64,000 nt of DNA from Luminiphilus sp051201685. GTDB taxonomy: Bacteria > Pseudomonadota > Gammaproteobacteria > Pseudomonadales > Halieaceae. Shown in pieces: positions 1-9,178 of this stretch; the stretch's first letter is position 1; each line of letters opens with the position of its first letter. The translations under genes were made by a program, and so were the position numbers. Location: assembly GCF_051201685.1 (NCBI RefSeq), contig NZ_CP179213.1, positions 1,116,001 through 1,180,000 on the forward strand, given 5' to 3'. The notes beneath the pieces are model-generated. The model did no database searches, had not been told where the DNA came from, and was given only the letters and a program-made list of their open reading frames with translations.

Positions 1-1722
1 GTCTTCCTGATAGAGGGCCTCAACGGTGGCGCTACCCACCGACAGATCCTCGCACCACAAGCGGCTTTGAAATACCTCTCCTTGGTACTCAAAAGGTTCT
101 GCTACATCGGGTCGCAGGGTTTCCACAGAATTAACCTGTAGATCTAACCAAGACTGGAGCACACCGGGGGCGCGATTGGGAGGGATCTGAAACTCCTCAG
201 TTTTGGCGCCGCAACGCGGACCAAACAGCAAGGTTGCGCCGGATTGCTTACAGGCCTCCAGCAATGTGTCTGAAATAATGGGCATAGAGGCTACAACCAC
301 CAATGCATATTGCGATAGATCGGCTGAGGTACTCACAATATCGACGCTGACATTCAGCTGACGCAGGGCTCGATAAAACTGAAAAGCCACTCGGTGGGCC
401 TCAACTTCTTGACCCTGCTGTTCAATGTCAGAGACCCACTGTGCACTAACATCGGTGACCAGCGCTACGTGAGCCTGTGGCTGCGGCAGCGACTCGTTCT
501 CGAGTGTCTTGAGTACCCCAACGACAGTTTCGACTTCCTGCCAGGCATCGCTGCGGGACCGATCGGGTCGAAGCAGTCCGGCATGCATTTGCTCCTGAGC
601 AAATTGCGCCTGACGCCAGCGGAAAAAAGACACGACGTCGGCGCCATGGGCGATGGCCTCAAGGGTCCAAAGGGCGACCATGCCAGGCGCTGGTCGAGGA
701 TTAGAGGGTGCCCAATTCACGGGGCCGGGTTGCTGTTCCATAATCCAGAAGCCACGATCTTTGAGGCCGCGGCATTGATCAAGGTAGTAGGCGGTGTAGT
801 CAGGGTGCCCGGTGCGCATGTAACGTCGCGCCAACTCAGGTTCATCCCGACCCAGTAGAAATTCACTCCGTCCCAGCGGGTAACTGTCATAGCTCACAAA
901 ATCGAGGGGCCCTGCCAGAGAAAAGCAATCGGTTTGGATGTCCTTCATTGGAATGAAGTTGTGGGTTATCCACTGATTACGCGCATGGTCTCCAATGGCG
1001 CTACAGCAGGCATCGTGGAAACGTAAAATTTGATCTGAGGCAAAGCGCCGATAGGCGATTTGATGGGCTGGGTTGGTTTCGGTCACGGCCCCAAAGGGCA
1101 GTTCAATAGTGCTAAAACTTGGGTACTCCATTGACCAAAAAATATTGCCCCAAGCTGTATTTAAATGGCCAATGGTTTCATAACGTTCTTGGCACCAGCC
1201 TTGGAAGGCCTGTCGTGCGCTGTCGGACCGGCTGTGGGCGGTGTCGTGGCAGCACAGTTCATTATCGGTTTGCCAACCAATAATCCGGCTATCGCTGCCA
1301 TAGCGTTTCGCTAAAACCTTAGAAATTCGCACGGCCTCGTCGCGGTAGGTGGTGCTGGAGAAGTCGTAGTGGCGTCGAGATCCAAAGCCGCGTTCATGAC
1401 CACTGCTGGGGTCTCTGGGGAGTATTGCGGGGTGTTCATCGATGAGCCATTTTGGCGGCGTCGCCGTTGGAGTGCAGAGCACTACTTTCAAGTCCTCGGC
1501 TGCAAGGGTGGCAATGGCGCGATCCAGCCAGCCGAAGTCAAATTGATCTCGTTGTGGCTCAAGCTTTGACCAGGCAAACTCGCCAATTCGCACGCAGCGT
1601 AATCCCAATGCGCGCATTTGCGCTGCGTCGTCGGCCCAATCTTGTTCTGGCCAATGTTCTGGGTAATAGCAAACCCCTAGCGCCAACTCGGAAAAGCCGC
1701 CGACAAAATGTTGCTTAGCCAT
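1..1722 (-). CDS. Beta-galactosidase, GH42 family (3' end outside window)
   Basis: Hydrolyses terminal beta-galactosides. The minus-strand frame is open from the ATG at 1722 to the window edge (574 codons), so only the C-terminal part is missing. The N-terminus carries the GH42 (beta/alpha)8 barrel opening GVCYYPEHWPEQDW. Glu155 in the motif WQTDNE is the expected acid/base, and Glu329 in FWIMEQQPGPVNW is the expected nucleophile. There is no signal peptide, so the enzyme is probably cytoplasmic and acts on imported oligosaccharides. An AGAGG sequence lies 9 nt before the ATG. That ribosome site sits inside a decayed galactokinase tail whose stop codon overlaps the start of this gene, so the two were probably once translationally coupled. 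The alpha-galactosidase and SSS symporter nearby suggest a galactoside-use locus. Confidence 0.95.
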   Translation of the reverse strand, partial: MAKQHFVGGFSELALGVCYYPEHWPEQDWADDAAQMRALGLRCVRIGEFAWSKLEPQRDQFDFGWLDRAIATLAAEDLKVVLCTPTATPPKWLIDEHPAILPRDPSSGHERGFGSRRHYDFSSTTYRDEAVRISKVLAKRYGSDSRIIGWQTDNELCCHDTAHSRSDSARQAFQGWCQERYETIGHLNTAWGNIFWSMEYPSFSTIELPFGAVTETNPAHQIAYRRFASDQILRFHDACCSAIGDHARNQWITHNFIPMKDIQTDCFSLAGPLDFVSYDSYPLGRSEFLLGRDEPELARRYMRTGHPDYTAYYLDQCRGLKDRGFWIMEQQPGPVNWAPSNPRPAPGMVALWTLEAIAHGADVVSFFRWRQAQFAQEQMHAGLLRPDRSRSDAWQEVETVVGVLKTLENESLPQPQAHVALVTDVSAQWVSDIEQQGQEVEAHRVAFQFYRALRQLNVSVDIVSTSADLSQYALVVVASMPIISDTLLEACKQSGATLLFGPRCGAKTEEFQIPPNRAPGVLQSWLDLQVNSVETLRPDVAEPFEYQGEVFQSRLWCEDLSVGSATVEALYQED

Positions 1723-2040
1723 TGTTATTAACCTCTAGACCGGTGCCTGCTTTGCAGACAAAAGTGGTTGCCTTAAGTCCTGTTCTTTGGGTGTAGTCAC
1801 GTTCGACCGCATTAAGGAGCTGAGGCACATCGTCGCGATGGCAAAGGCATACGACGGCGCCACCAAATCCCCCTCCGGTTTGGCGTGCGGCGACCCGATT
1901 GCTGGTAAGGGTGTGGTTGCAACAATAGCTGTTTGTCTGGCTCAAAATTTCTCCGGGGTGATGTCGATGACAACTTGCCATCGCCTGCGGATCTCGATGC
2001 AATCAATCCTCGCTTGGGAGTGTATCTGAAGCAGGGTGTC
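1715..2040 (-). pseudogene. galK: Galactokinase (galK) 3' remnant
   Basis: A minus-strand frame ending at 1715-1717 encodes RQTGGGFGGAVV, then a block with TGL, then TFVCKAGTG. This is the typical C-terminus of galactokinase (GHMP kinase family, motif RMTGGGFGG, final VCKxxxG). Only about 55 codons are continuous. Just upstream, another frame encodes IDITPEKF, matching the conserved segment before the glycine motif, but it contains an in-frame TGA and needs a frameshift to join. The remaining roughly 300 codons expected of a galactokinase are absent, and the alpha-galactosidase gene begins about 70 bp away in the opposite direction. I read this as a deletion remnant. Its end overlaps the beta-galactosidase start by 8 bp, a relic of an operon. 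The 5' limit is approximate. Confidence 0.75.
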
Positions 2041-2109
2041 ACGGTATGCTTCACGTTTGGAATTGCAGCGGCGATTTTGTCATAAGATTTTAAAATAGGG
2101 TCGAGTACC

Positions 2110-4248
2110 GTGGGAATGGAAAACTCCAAATTCCAACCGTTTTACCAATTGATCAATGCTGATATCTCTGTGCTGATAGATTGCCGCCAGCGACTACCCG
2201 CCATTGCCTATATAGGCCCCCGGTTAGAACGCTTTGATGCCGCTGACCTAGCGCTGCTTGATCGCCATGAGGCGCCCGCCTCGCTCCCGGAGGAGCCTCC
2301 CATTGCTTTGTTGCCCGACATCACCTCAGGGTGGCTGGGTCATCCGGGTATTGCCGTCCGCAGGGGGCGGCAAGGTTGGCAGCTGCACTCCGTATTACAG
2401 CAGGTTAGCCAGCCTCAGAGTGATCGCCTTGTGCTTATAGCAACCTGCGCGATGACGCAGGTCAGTGTGCGCTACGAGTTGACACTGCCCACCGCTGGTG
2501 CGGCACTTTCAATTGCAGTCACTGTCGTTAATGACAGCAGCTCCGAAATGTTGAGTTTGGACCAGTGCAATTTAACTTTGCCGATTCCCGATCATTTTTC
2601 TGATTTCACTGATTTTTGCGGACGCTGGGGCCTCGAATTTCAATCTCAAACTCAGTCTCTTCGGCAAGTCGCATATTCCAGAGAGAATCGGACAGGGCGA
2701 ACTTCACACCGGGGTTCTGCGAGTGTTGTCGTACACGAAAAGGAGCTGTCAGCAGCCTATGGCCAAGCCTTGTCCTGCCACCTGGCTTGGAGCGGCAATC
2801 ATCGTCTTCGAGTCGAGCAGCTAGTGGATGGTCGCCGTTATTTACAGCTGGGTGAGCTATTAGTGCCAGAAGAAATCTTGCTAAGCCCGGGGGCTGCTCA
2901 TAGCGCGCCTGTTGTCTGGTGCAGTTTTTCAAATGGAGGATTGACGGGGCTATCAAGTCAGTGGCACCGCTTCATCCGAGAGCAGTTCCCCACCGTTGGA
3001 GAGCTGCAAAAAAAGCCACGTCCGGTGCAGATAAATACGTGGGAGGGACACTATTTTGACGTCAACGAGTCAAAGTTGTTGGGGCTGATTGAGCAAGCTG
3101 CAAATTTAGGTATAGAGCGTTTTGTACTCGACGATGGTTGGTTCTGTGGACGCAACGATGATCAAAGCTCGTTGGGTGATTGGTGGGCAGATACTCAAAA
3201 GTTGCCCCGGGGTTTGACTCCGCTGATTGAGGCCTGCAGCCGCAATGAGATGGAGTTTGGTTTGTGGGTTGAGCCCGAAATGGTGAGCCCGGACAGTGAT
3301 CTCTATCGCAGTCATCCAGACTGGGTTTTAAGTCATGACTCGTCACCAAAACTGTTAGCTCGACATCAATTAGTGTTGGACCTCGCCCGTCCCGAGGTAG
3401 AGGCTTATATTTTCGAAGCCCTCTCAACACTGCTGGGTCAACACGCTATTACTTATCTGAAATGGGATATGAATCGCGATATTCATCAAGCGGGGAACGC
3501 ACTGGGCTACCCCGCGGTTAGTGATCAGACTCAAGCGCTATATCGACTATTGAACCGTGTTAAGACCGACTTTCCTGAAGTGGAAATTGAAAGTTGTGCG
3601 TCAGGCGGGGGGCGTGTGGACTGCGGTATCTTAAACTATGCCAGTCGATTTTGGCCCTCCGACACCAACGACGCTCTCGATCGGCTCAGTGTTCAGAGCG
3701 GGTTTTCACTGTTTTACCCGCCCGAGTTAATGGGCAGCCACATTGGTCCTGAAACCTGCCATCTAACCGGGCGACAACACGCCCTGACCTTTCGTGCCGG
3801 GGTCGCCTTTTGGGGACACTTAGGTGTCGAGATGGATATCACAACGCTGGGTAATCATGACCGAGAGACTTTGATGTCGTTGATTCAGCTTCACAAGGAT
3901 CACCGACAACTCTTGCACAGCGGTCAGCCACAACGCCTCGATAGGCCCAAAGAGGAACTGGGTTGGGGCGTGGTATCTATGGCGCAGGAAGAGGCGCTGT
4001 TTTGCCATGCTCAGCTGATGAGCGCTCTTCGACCCTTTCCTGTGCGTTACCGCTTTCAGGGGTTGGATAGCAGCGCAGACTACCGAGTGCAATGTATCTG
4101 GCCGCCTATCGATAGCGAGTTTCTAAATGACCATGTGGCATCCCTGCAAGAGCGACCGTTGTCGGGTACTGTGCTCATGCAGTTAGGCATCGCGCTGCCC
4201 ATTCGTAAGCCTGAGAGCGTGCTCATTTACCACTTGAGTCAGGCTTAG
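2110..4248 (+). CDS. Alpha-galactosidase, GH36 family
   Basis: Releases alpha-1,6-linked galactose from melibiose or raffinose-type sugars. The length of 712 aa matches bacterial GH36 enzymes, with an N-terminal beta-sandwich, a central barrel and a C-terminal beta domain. The barrel contains VLDDGWF near residue 340, the nucleophile Asp453 in YLKWDMNRD, SCASGGGR about 45 residues later, and the acid/base Asp518 in FWPSDTND. There is no signal peptide, so it is likely cytoplasmic. The start is GTG at 2110, with an ATG two codons later as an alternative. It is transcribed away from the beta-galactosidase and towards the SSS symporter, which is convergent 79 bp downstream. A small GCTGG/CCAGC inverted repeat at 4270-4281 lies in that gap. 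Confidence 0.95.
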   Translation: MGMENSKFQPFYQLINADISVLIDCRQRLPAIAYIGPRLERFDAADLALLDRHEAPASLPEEPPIALLPDITSGWLGHPGIAVRRGRQGWQLHSVLQQVSQPQSDRLVLIATCAMTQVSVRYELTLPTAGAALSIAVTVVNDSSSEMLSLDQCNLTLPIPDHFSDFTDFCGRWGLEFQSQTQSLRQVAYSRENRTGRTSHRGSASVVVHEKELSAAYGQALSCHLAWSGNHRLRVEQLVDGRRYLQLGELLVPEEILLSPGAAHSAPVVWCSFSNGGLTGLSSQWHRFIREQFPTVGELQKKPRPVQINTWEGHYFDVNESKLLGLIEQAANLGIERFVLDDGWFCGRNDDQSSLGDWWADTQKLPRGLTPLIEACSRNEMEFGLWVEPEMVSPDSDLYRSHPDWVLSHDSSPKLLARHQLVLDLARPEVEAYIFEALSTLLGQHAITYLKWDMNRDIHQAGNALGYPAVSDQTQALYRLLNRVKTDFPEVEIESCASGGGRVDCGILNYASRFWPSDTNDALDRLSVQSGFSLFYPPELMGSHIGPETCHLTGRQHALTFRAGVAFWGHLGVEMDITTLGNHDRETLMSLIQLHKDHRQLLHSGQPQRLDRPKEELGWGVVSMAQEEALFCHAQLMSALRPFPVRYRFQGLDSSADYRVQCIWPPIDSEFLNDHVASLQERPLSGTVLMQLGIALPIRKPESVLIYHLSQA

Positions 4249-4327
4249 TTAGTCGCGAAGTTTACCGACCGCTGGAGCCAGCCTGAGGGCGTGTAGGGGG
4301 TACAGTACGTTTCGCCTACAGCATTCA

Positions 4328-5800
4328 TTAATCCTGAAAGGTTGACCCATCCTTTGACGAATCAAAAAGAATGGCCGGGGCCCATTGCGGTGTGGTACCG
4401 AACACGAAGCGACTGACAAGCAGAGCGGCAAATACGCAGAAAATCACGGTGATAAACATCATGTGAATGTAGTGGAAGGGCGCCCAAACAAAGGAGAAAA
4501 ATCCGTACAGCAAGACCCCCAATACCACGGCAACAATCGCGGCCCCAGCAGATACCCCACGAAACAGCAGGCCCACAATGAACGCCGAGAGTATTGGCAT
4601 GCTGAGTAAGCCATAAAGCTCCTGAACTAAATTAATGATGCTCTCGGCTTGGGCGTAAATTGGCACCATAGCCAGACCTATCAATACAAAACTGACCGTT
4701 ATGATCAGATTGAGTCGTCGGAGGTCGGGCTCTGGCGCGATGAAGCGCTCGTGAATGTCGCAAACGTATAGAGCGGTGGATGAGTTTAAAACACTGTTAA
4801 CGCTGGTCAGTACGGCGGCGGCAATGGCGGCTGCGAAGGCGCCTGATAACCAAAGCGGAAGTACCTCTCCCACAATCTTGCCAAAAGCGGCATCTCCGAT
4901 ATCGCCGTAGAGCTTGAAGGAAACGATGCCGGGTATAACGACCATAGGAGGAATAATCAGTAAGCGTATGGCCGCCGCGGCAATAACGCCTTTCTGGCCT
5001 TCCTTAACGGTTGGGGAGGCCATGGCACGCTGCGTAATGGTTTGGTTGGTGCCCCAGTAGAAAATTTGGATGAACAACATGCCGGTCAGCAGGGTATGCC
5101 ACGGAATTGGCGAGTCATTGCTGCCGATCAGGGTTAGCCGCTCGGCGGGTATGCCAGAAAAATCAAAGTCGATCGCTGCTAGGGCCAAAAAAACCACAAC
5201 CATTCCCAGCGATAATAAAAGCACGCCACTGTAGGCGTCAGAAATAGCGACGGCCCGCAGGCCGCCTAAAACGGCGTAGGCCGCTCCAACAACCGCGAAA
5301 GCGGTGGCTATGATAATTATCGGAAGCTCCACATTAAAAAGTGTTTGCATGAACAGTGCGCCGCTGTAGAGCATGGCGGGAATAAAGATGAATAAATTCC
5401 CCAATAAAAATAGCAGTCCAATTAGCGCTCTTATGCGGTAGTCGTTGTAGCGTTTCTCCAAGAGCTCAGTAGTGGTGGTGCATTGATAGCGGTAGTAAAC
5501 CGGCAGGATGACTTTGGCGAGAATAATAAGACCGACGACGGCTGATAATTCCCACCACGCCAGCAGCGCCATTTGATTGCCGTTCATTCCAACCAGCTGA
5601 TCGGTGCTGAGATTGGTCAGCGTAATAGACCCGGCAACCACGACCCAGCTAAGGCCGCGACCCGCAAGAAAGACGTCGTCTCGCGTAGAGGTTGCTGGGC
5701 TGAGGTGAGCGGTGTCCTGCACGCAGCGGCGCCAGGTCAAGCCTGCGATTAAAGCGGTAATTGCAATGAAGACCAAAATTTGCAGTGGATCGATGGGCAT
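4328..5800 (-). CDS. Sodium:solute symporter (SSS/SLC5 family), probable sugar importer
   Basis: An inner-membrane Na+-coupled uptake protein of 490 aa with about 13 to 14 hydrophobic segments. The motif NLSTDQLVG after the second segment and YWGTNQTITQRAMAS in the middle are typical of SGLT-like SSS transporters. Substrate is not readable from sequence. Galactose or galactosides is an inference from the adjacent alpha- and beta-galactosidase genes and from SGLT-type members transporting such sugars. It is co-directional with the TauD-like gene 116 bp upstream, so it could belong to that minus-strand group instead. The ATG at 5800 is preceded by GGAAA at good spacing. Confidence 0.9.
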   Translation of the reverse strand: MPIDPLQILVFIAITALIAGLTWRRCVQDTAHLSPATSTRDDVFLAGRGLSWVVVAGSITLTNLSTDQLVGMNGNQMALLAWWELSAVVGLIILAKVILPVYYRYQCTTTTELLEKRYNDYRIRALIGLLFLLGNLFIFIPAMLYSGALFMQTLFNVELPIIIIATAFAVVGAAYAVLGGLRAVAISDAYSGVLLLSLGMVVVFLALAAIDFDFSGIPAERLTLIGSNDSPIPWHTLLTGMLFIQIFYWGTNQTITQRAMASPTVKEGQKGVIAAAAIRLLIIPPMVVIPGIVSFKLYGDIGDAAFGKIVGEVLPLWLSGAFAAAIAAAVLTSVNSVLNSSTALYVCDIHERFIAPEPDLRRLNLIITVSFVLIGLAMVPIYAQAESIINLVQELYGLLSMPILSAFIVGLLFRGVSAGAAIVAVVLGVLLYGFFSFVWAPFHYIHMMFITVIFCVFAALLVSRFVFGTTPQWAPAILFDSSKDGSTFQD

Positions 5801-5916
5801 GAGCTTTCCGCTTTATAGTGGGTGGCTAGGGCTGTCTGAGACTAACAGCAAGAGTGTAGTAACGAAATCGTGTCGCCGACGTGGGTCAGGAGATAGCAAA
5901 ATTCAGGGCAGTGTTA

Positions 5917-6765
5917 TTACCAGGCGCTGTCTGCAATGGTGATACGGTGGAGCAGGCGGTCATAGCCGTCATAACCCCCCGTAGCGGCGTGCAGCAGCGC
6001 TCGGTTATCCCACATGACGAGCATGTTGGGCTGCCATTGGTGCCGATAAAGAAACTGCTCTTGGGTTTGATATTGGTAGAGCTCCATGAGCAATGCTTGT
6101 GCTGCCTCAAGGTCCATGCCGGAAAAGCTTTGAATGTAGGCGGCAGAGGAAAATAGCGCTTTTTTCCCGGTTTCGCGATGGGTTCTCACCAACGGGTGGT
6201 TGCAGGTTTCACGAGCGCGCTCGCTGGGTTTTATGATCATGCTGCGTCCGCTGTTTTGGTCTTGGTCACCGTAGGCGCCATCTGGGGCATAGCCCAAGGC
6301 GGCGGAGTGAATGGCGGTGAGATTTTCTACTCGAGCCCTCAGTGAGTTAGGCATCTCCTCGTAGGCTTTTACTTGATCTGCAAACAGCGTGTCGCCGCCG
6401 TGAGGAGGAATAGTAATGCTAAAGAGCATGGTTGCCGCGGGGGGGATCGGCATAAAGCTCCAGTCGCTATGAAAGGTCTCAGCAAAAATAGAGGTCGTTT
6501 CATCGGCCTTGCGTTGAATTGCGGAAATGTTCGGGTAGCCATCGATATGGCCAAAAAACGGATCTTCACCAATGTCACCAAAGTACTGGCTAGCGCGCTC
6601 TAGGTGCTCGGGAGTGAGGTGTTGATTGGGAAAGGCTATAACTTTGTGATTCAGCCAATGACTGCGGATTTCGGCGACCAAGTCATCGGAAAGGTCTTGA
6701 GTAAAATCCACGCCCGTAATTGATGCACCGCAAGATGCCTGACTCGAAGTAACGGTTAATGGCAT
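5917..6765 (-). CDS. TauD/TfdA-family Fe(II)/2-oxoglutarate dioxygenase
   Basis: Couples oxidation of a small organic substrate to decarboxylation of 2-oxoglutarate in the cytoplasm. At 282 aa it has the usual family length. His99 and Asp101 in FHSDWSF, with His259 in WDNRALLHAA, form the iron triad, and Arg270 is placed to bind 2-oxoglutarate. Family members hydroxylate taurine, 2,4-D, alkyl sulfates or carnitine-like compounds, and the substrate here cannot be assigned. It follows an SDR and a CoA-transferase on the same strand (gaps of 83 and 27 bp), so a short catabolic operon acting on a CoA-activated compound is plausible. Start: ATG at 6765 preceded by GGAGG. Confidence 0.93.
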   Translation of the reverse strand: MPLTVTSSQASCGASITGVDFTQDLSDDLVAEIRSHWLNHKVIAFPNQHLTPEHLERASQYFGDIGEDPFFGHIDGYPNISAIQRKADETTSIFAETFHSDWSFMPIPPAATMLFSITIPPHGGDTLFADQVKAYEEMPNSLRARVENLTAIHSAALGYAPDGAYGDQDQNSGRSMIIKPSERARETCNHPLVRTHRETGKKALFSSAAYIQSFSGMDLEAAQALLMELYQYQTQEQFLYRHQWQPNMLVMWDNRALLHAATGGYDGYDRLLHRITIADSAW

Positions 6766-6848
6766 AGGGCCCTCCTTATTTTTATCGGCGTGTGAACGCG
6801 AACTACCTGATGCGATCTGGCTACATTTCTAGGCTAGAGTATCAGATG

Positions 6849-7619
6849 TTAGCCACTCTCATGATTCCACCACGCGAGGTCTGAGTGGGCCCGGAGGTCA
6901 GCTTCATGGGTCCATGCTGAACGATGTTGATGCGCGAGATGAAAGTAGGTCTCGGCTATTTTTTCTGGCAGAAGTAGACCGTCTTTATCACCGCCACGGG
7001 CCTGCCTCAGCGCGGCGAATTGTTCATCTCCCAGCATTTTCCCGAGGGTGTCGGGTGCATCTACCGCACCATCAATAATGACGTGAGCGACGTGGATTCC
7101 ACGTGATGCGTATTCGGCATTTAAGGTTTGGCAGAGCATGCGTCGCCCGCCCATTGCCGCAGCATGGGAATGCTGGCCAGCGTTCCCTCGTACCGCCGCC
7201 GTCGCCGATGTCACCAACAGTGTGCCACCGCCACGAGACTCCATGGCAGGGATAACGACTTTAGCGACTCGAAATAGGGCGAGGCACGCCATTCGCCAGC
7301 CCAGTTCAAAGTTCTTGAGTGTTGTGGCTTCTAGCGATCTACTGCCAATCTGTGCGCCAAGATTAAATAGCACGGTGTGTATGGGCCCTATTTCTTCAAC
7401 GGCGGTGATCAAATTTTCTAAAGCATCGTCCTCCACCGCGTTGAGTAAATGCCCAGAGGCGGATCCGCCCTCCGACTCAATGCCATCAACCAGAGTTTGC
7501 AGTCCACTCGCATCGCTACGCCGGCACAGAGCAGCGTGATAACCCTCTCGGGCAAACCGGCTGCCGACACTGCCACCAATACCTGCGCCGGCCCCAATGA
7601 TTAAACAAACTTTTTTCAA
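6849..7619 (-). CDS. SDR-family protein lacking the YxxxK catalytic pair
   Basis: A 256-aa Rossmann-fold protein of the short-chain dehydrogenase/reductase superfamily. The N-terminus LIIGAGAGIGG (residues 7-16) is a dinucleotide-binding loop, and LGAQ near residue 89 replaces NNAG. Ser138 is at the expected place, but the YxxxK motif is replaced by HAAAM (His152 to Met156), so the proton-relay Tyr and Lys are both missing. It resembles the atypical SDR group with the later segment GIHVAHVIIDG. Function is unknown: it may be a binding or regulatory protein, or use another mechanism. The start is a TTG at 7619 with AGAGGA 9 nt upstream; there is no in-frame ATG nearby. It lies 27 bp after the CoA-transferase and is probably co-transcribed with it. 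Confidence 0.88.
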   Translation of the reverse strand: MKKVCLIIGAGAGIGGSVGSRFAREGYHAALCRRSDASGLQTLVDGIESEGGSASGHLLNAVEDDALENLITAVEEIGPIHTVLFNLGAQIGSRSLEATTLKNFELGWRMACLALFRVAKVVIPAMESRGGGTLLVTSATAAVRGNAGQHSHAAAMGGRRMLCQTLNAEYASRGIHVAHVIIDGAVDAPDTLGKMLGDEQFAALRQARGGDKDGLLLPEKIAETYFHLAHQHRSAWTHEADLRAHSDLAWWNHESG

Positions 7620-7646
7620 AATAACGTCCTCTGGTGTTGCTTTGAT

Positions 7647-8831
7647 CTACTCCACGCGCAACGTTTTGTTACGTATAAGCGCCTCGATTTCTTCGACGTC
7701 AAAACCCAACTCAGTTAACACACTGACCCCGTGCTGGCCCAGCTTTGGGCCTGGGCCCGCGATGCTACTGGGTGTGTCGCTGAATTGTGCCGCAGGGCGG
7801 GCCTGTCGAACTTCACCAAATCCGGGGTAATCGATGCGACTAATAGAGCCGTTGGCATTGATTTGCTCATGATCGAGTAACTCGGTTCGATCTAGAAGAG
7901 GGGCACAGGGTACCCCTTCATTTTCAAATCTTTGCAAGATCTCAGCACTAGACCATTTGCATATCTCAGCGGCAGTCAGCTGCTTTCGCTCACTGACATT
8001 TTTAAAGCGCGCAGATGCGGTGGCGAAACGCTCGTCTTCGATCCAATCTTCACGGCCCAAAGCCCGACACATGCCTAACCACTCTTTGTCCGATATGACC
8101 CCCGCTGTTATGTGGCGATCTTGGGTCTCGTAAATCAAGTCCATTGCACCCCCCGCCTGTTTAGGATCGAATTCTCGCTCGGCGTAGGTGAGTCCGCCCA
8201 TACCCTCGGGCCAAAAGAAGGACAACATGGTGTCTAACATTGAGAGTTGGATGTGCTGCCCGCGGCCGCTTTTTTCCCGAGCGTACAGGGCGGAGCTAAT
8301 GGCTTGCGCTGCGGTCAGTGCGGTGACCTTGTCGGCTAAAATTATACGGAACATGTTGGGTTTGCCCGTCACGCGATCAGCTTGTATATCTGTGGCACCG
8401 GATAGCGCTTGGACGATGGGGTCATAAACCCGCTTATCCGCGTAGGGCCCCTGATCGCCAAAGCCGCTGATTGAGACATAAATTAACCGCTCATTAGCGC
8501 TGCGCAGCAACGCTTCACCAAAGCCCATACGATCGATAGCACCTGGTCGAAAATTTTGGATAAAGACGTCAGCGTCTTTTGCTAGCTTCAGCAAAATTTC
8601 TTTGCCGGCATCAGATTTTAAATCGAGGGCTATAGACTCTTTGCCGCGATTGCAGGAGAAAAAAGCGGGTGTAACGTCGTTGTGCTTGGAGCCAATGTGC
8701 CGCATCTGCTCGCCGTTGGTGGGTTCTACTTTGATGACCCGCGCCCCTTGGTCCGCGAGCATCATGGCGGCAACTGGGCCAGAAACCATAGAGGTCAGGT
8801 CGAGAATTTTAAGTCCATCAAGTGCGCCCAT
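7647..8831 (-). CDS. CaiB/BaiF-family CoA-transferase
   Basis: A class III CoA-transferase (394 aa), which moves CoA between an acyl-CoA and a free acid through an aspartyl-CoA thioester. The start LDGLKILDLTSMVSGP is characteristic, as are NFRPGAIDRMGFG near residue 93 and the small helical segment after ILADKVTAL, where Asp167 is the likely catalytic aspartate. The substrate is unknown. It appears to be first in a minus-strand group with the SDR and the TauD-like dioxygenase. A GGAG lies close before the ATG at 8831. A second, more racemase-like member of this family lies at 36.6 kb. Confidence 0.93.
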   Translation of the reverse strand: MGALDGLKILDLTSMVSGPVAAMMLADQGARVIKVEPTNGEQMRHIGSKHNDVTPAFFSCNRGKESIALDLKSDAGKEILLKLAKDADVFIQNFRPGAIDRMGFGEALLRSANERLIYVSISGFGDQGPYADKRVYDPIVQALSGATDIQADRVTGKPNMFRIILADKVTALTAAQAISSALYAREKSGRGQHIQLSMLDTMLSFFWPEGMGGLTYAEREFDPKQAGGAMDLIYETQDRHITAGVISDKEWLGMCRALGREDWIEDERFATASARFKNVSERKQLTAAEICKWSSAEILQRFENEGVPCAPLLDRTELLDHEQINANGSISRIDYPGFGEVRQARPAAQFSDTPSSIAGPGPKLGQHGVSVLTELGFDVEEIEALIRNKTLRVE

Positions 8832-9178
8832 AGCCTAGCTCCAGTCTTTTTATGCAGGGTGTGCTCAAGGTGTGCTCGCGATGTCACTGACACATCCCGC
8901 CGTGCGGTAGCTTCTCTAGTATCGCTATAACGAGGAGTAGACTCCAGCACGGCATCGCGCCTTTGGTAGTCAGCGACAAGCTGCCAAGCAGTGCGCCTTG
9001 TTTATGGACTCAAACTGATGCGCTTAGTTTGAACACCGGTAGTGAGACTACACGCTGTTAAGAAGGTCAATTTTGATGGATGGCTAAGGTGAAGCGCCCT
9101 GACACTTGAGGTATACTGCGCCGCTTTTCATTGCAGAGCTGCCCTGAGGTGTAAGGACAGGGGGCGAGGACAAGCGTC
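8832..9178. other. Intergenic region between CoA-transferase and purE
   Basis: About 350 bp between divergent genes with no coding signal that I trust. A TATACT at 9112-9117, about 60 bp before the purE start, is a plausible sigma-70 -10 box, but no good -35 box precedes it at normal spacing. No purine repressor box or PurE-type riboswitch was recognised by eye. Confidence 0.35.

Noticed and set aside
1910..1990. In-frame TGA in the galactokinase remnant as a second selenocysteine codon
   Set aside because: The remnant is also frameshifted and lacks most of the gene, galactokinase is not a selenoprotein family, and no SECIS-like hairpin follows.
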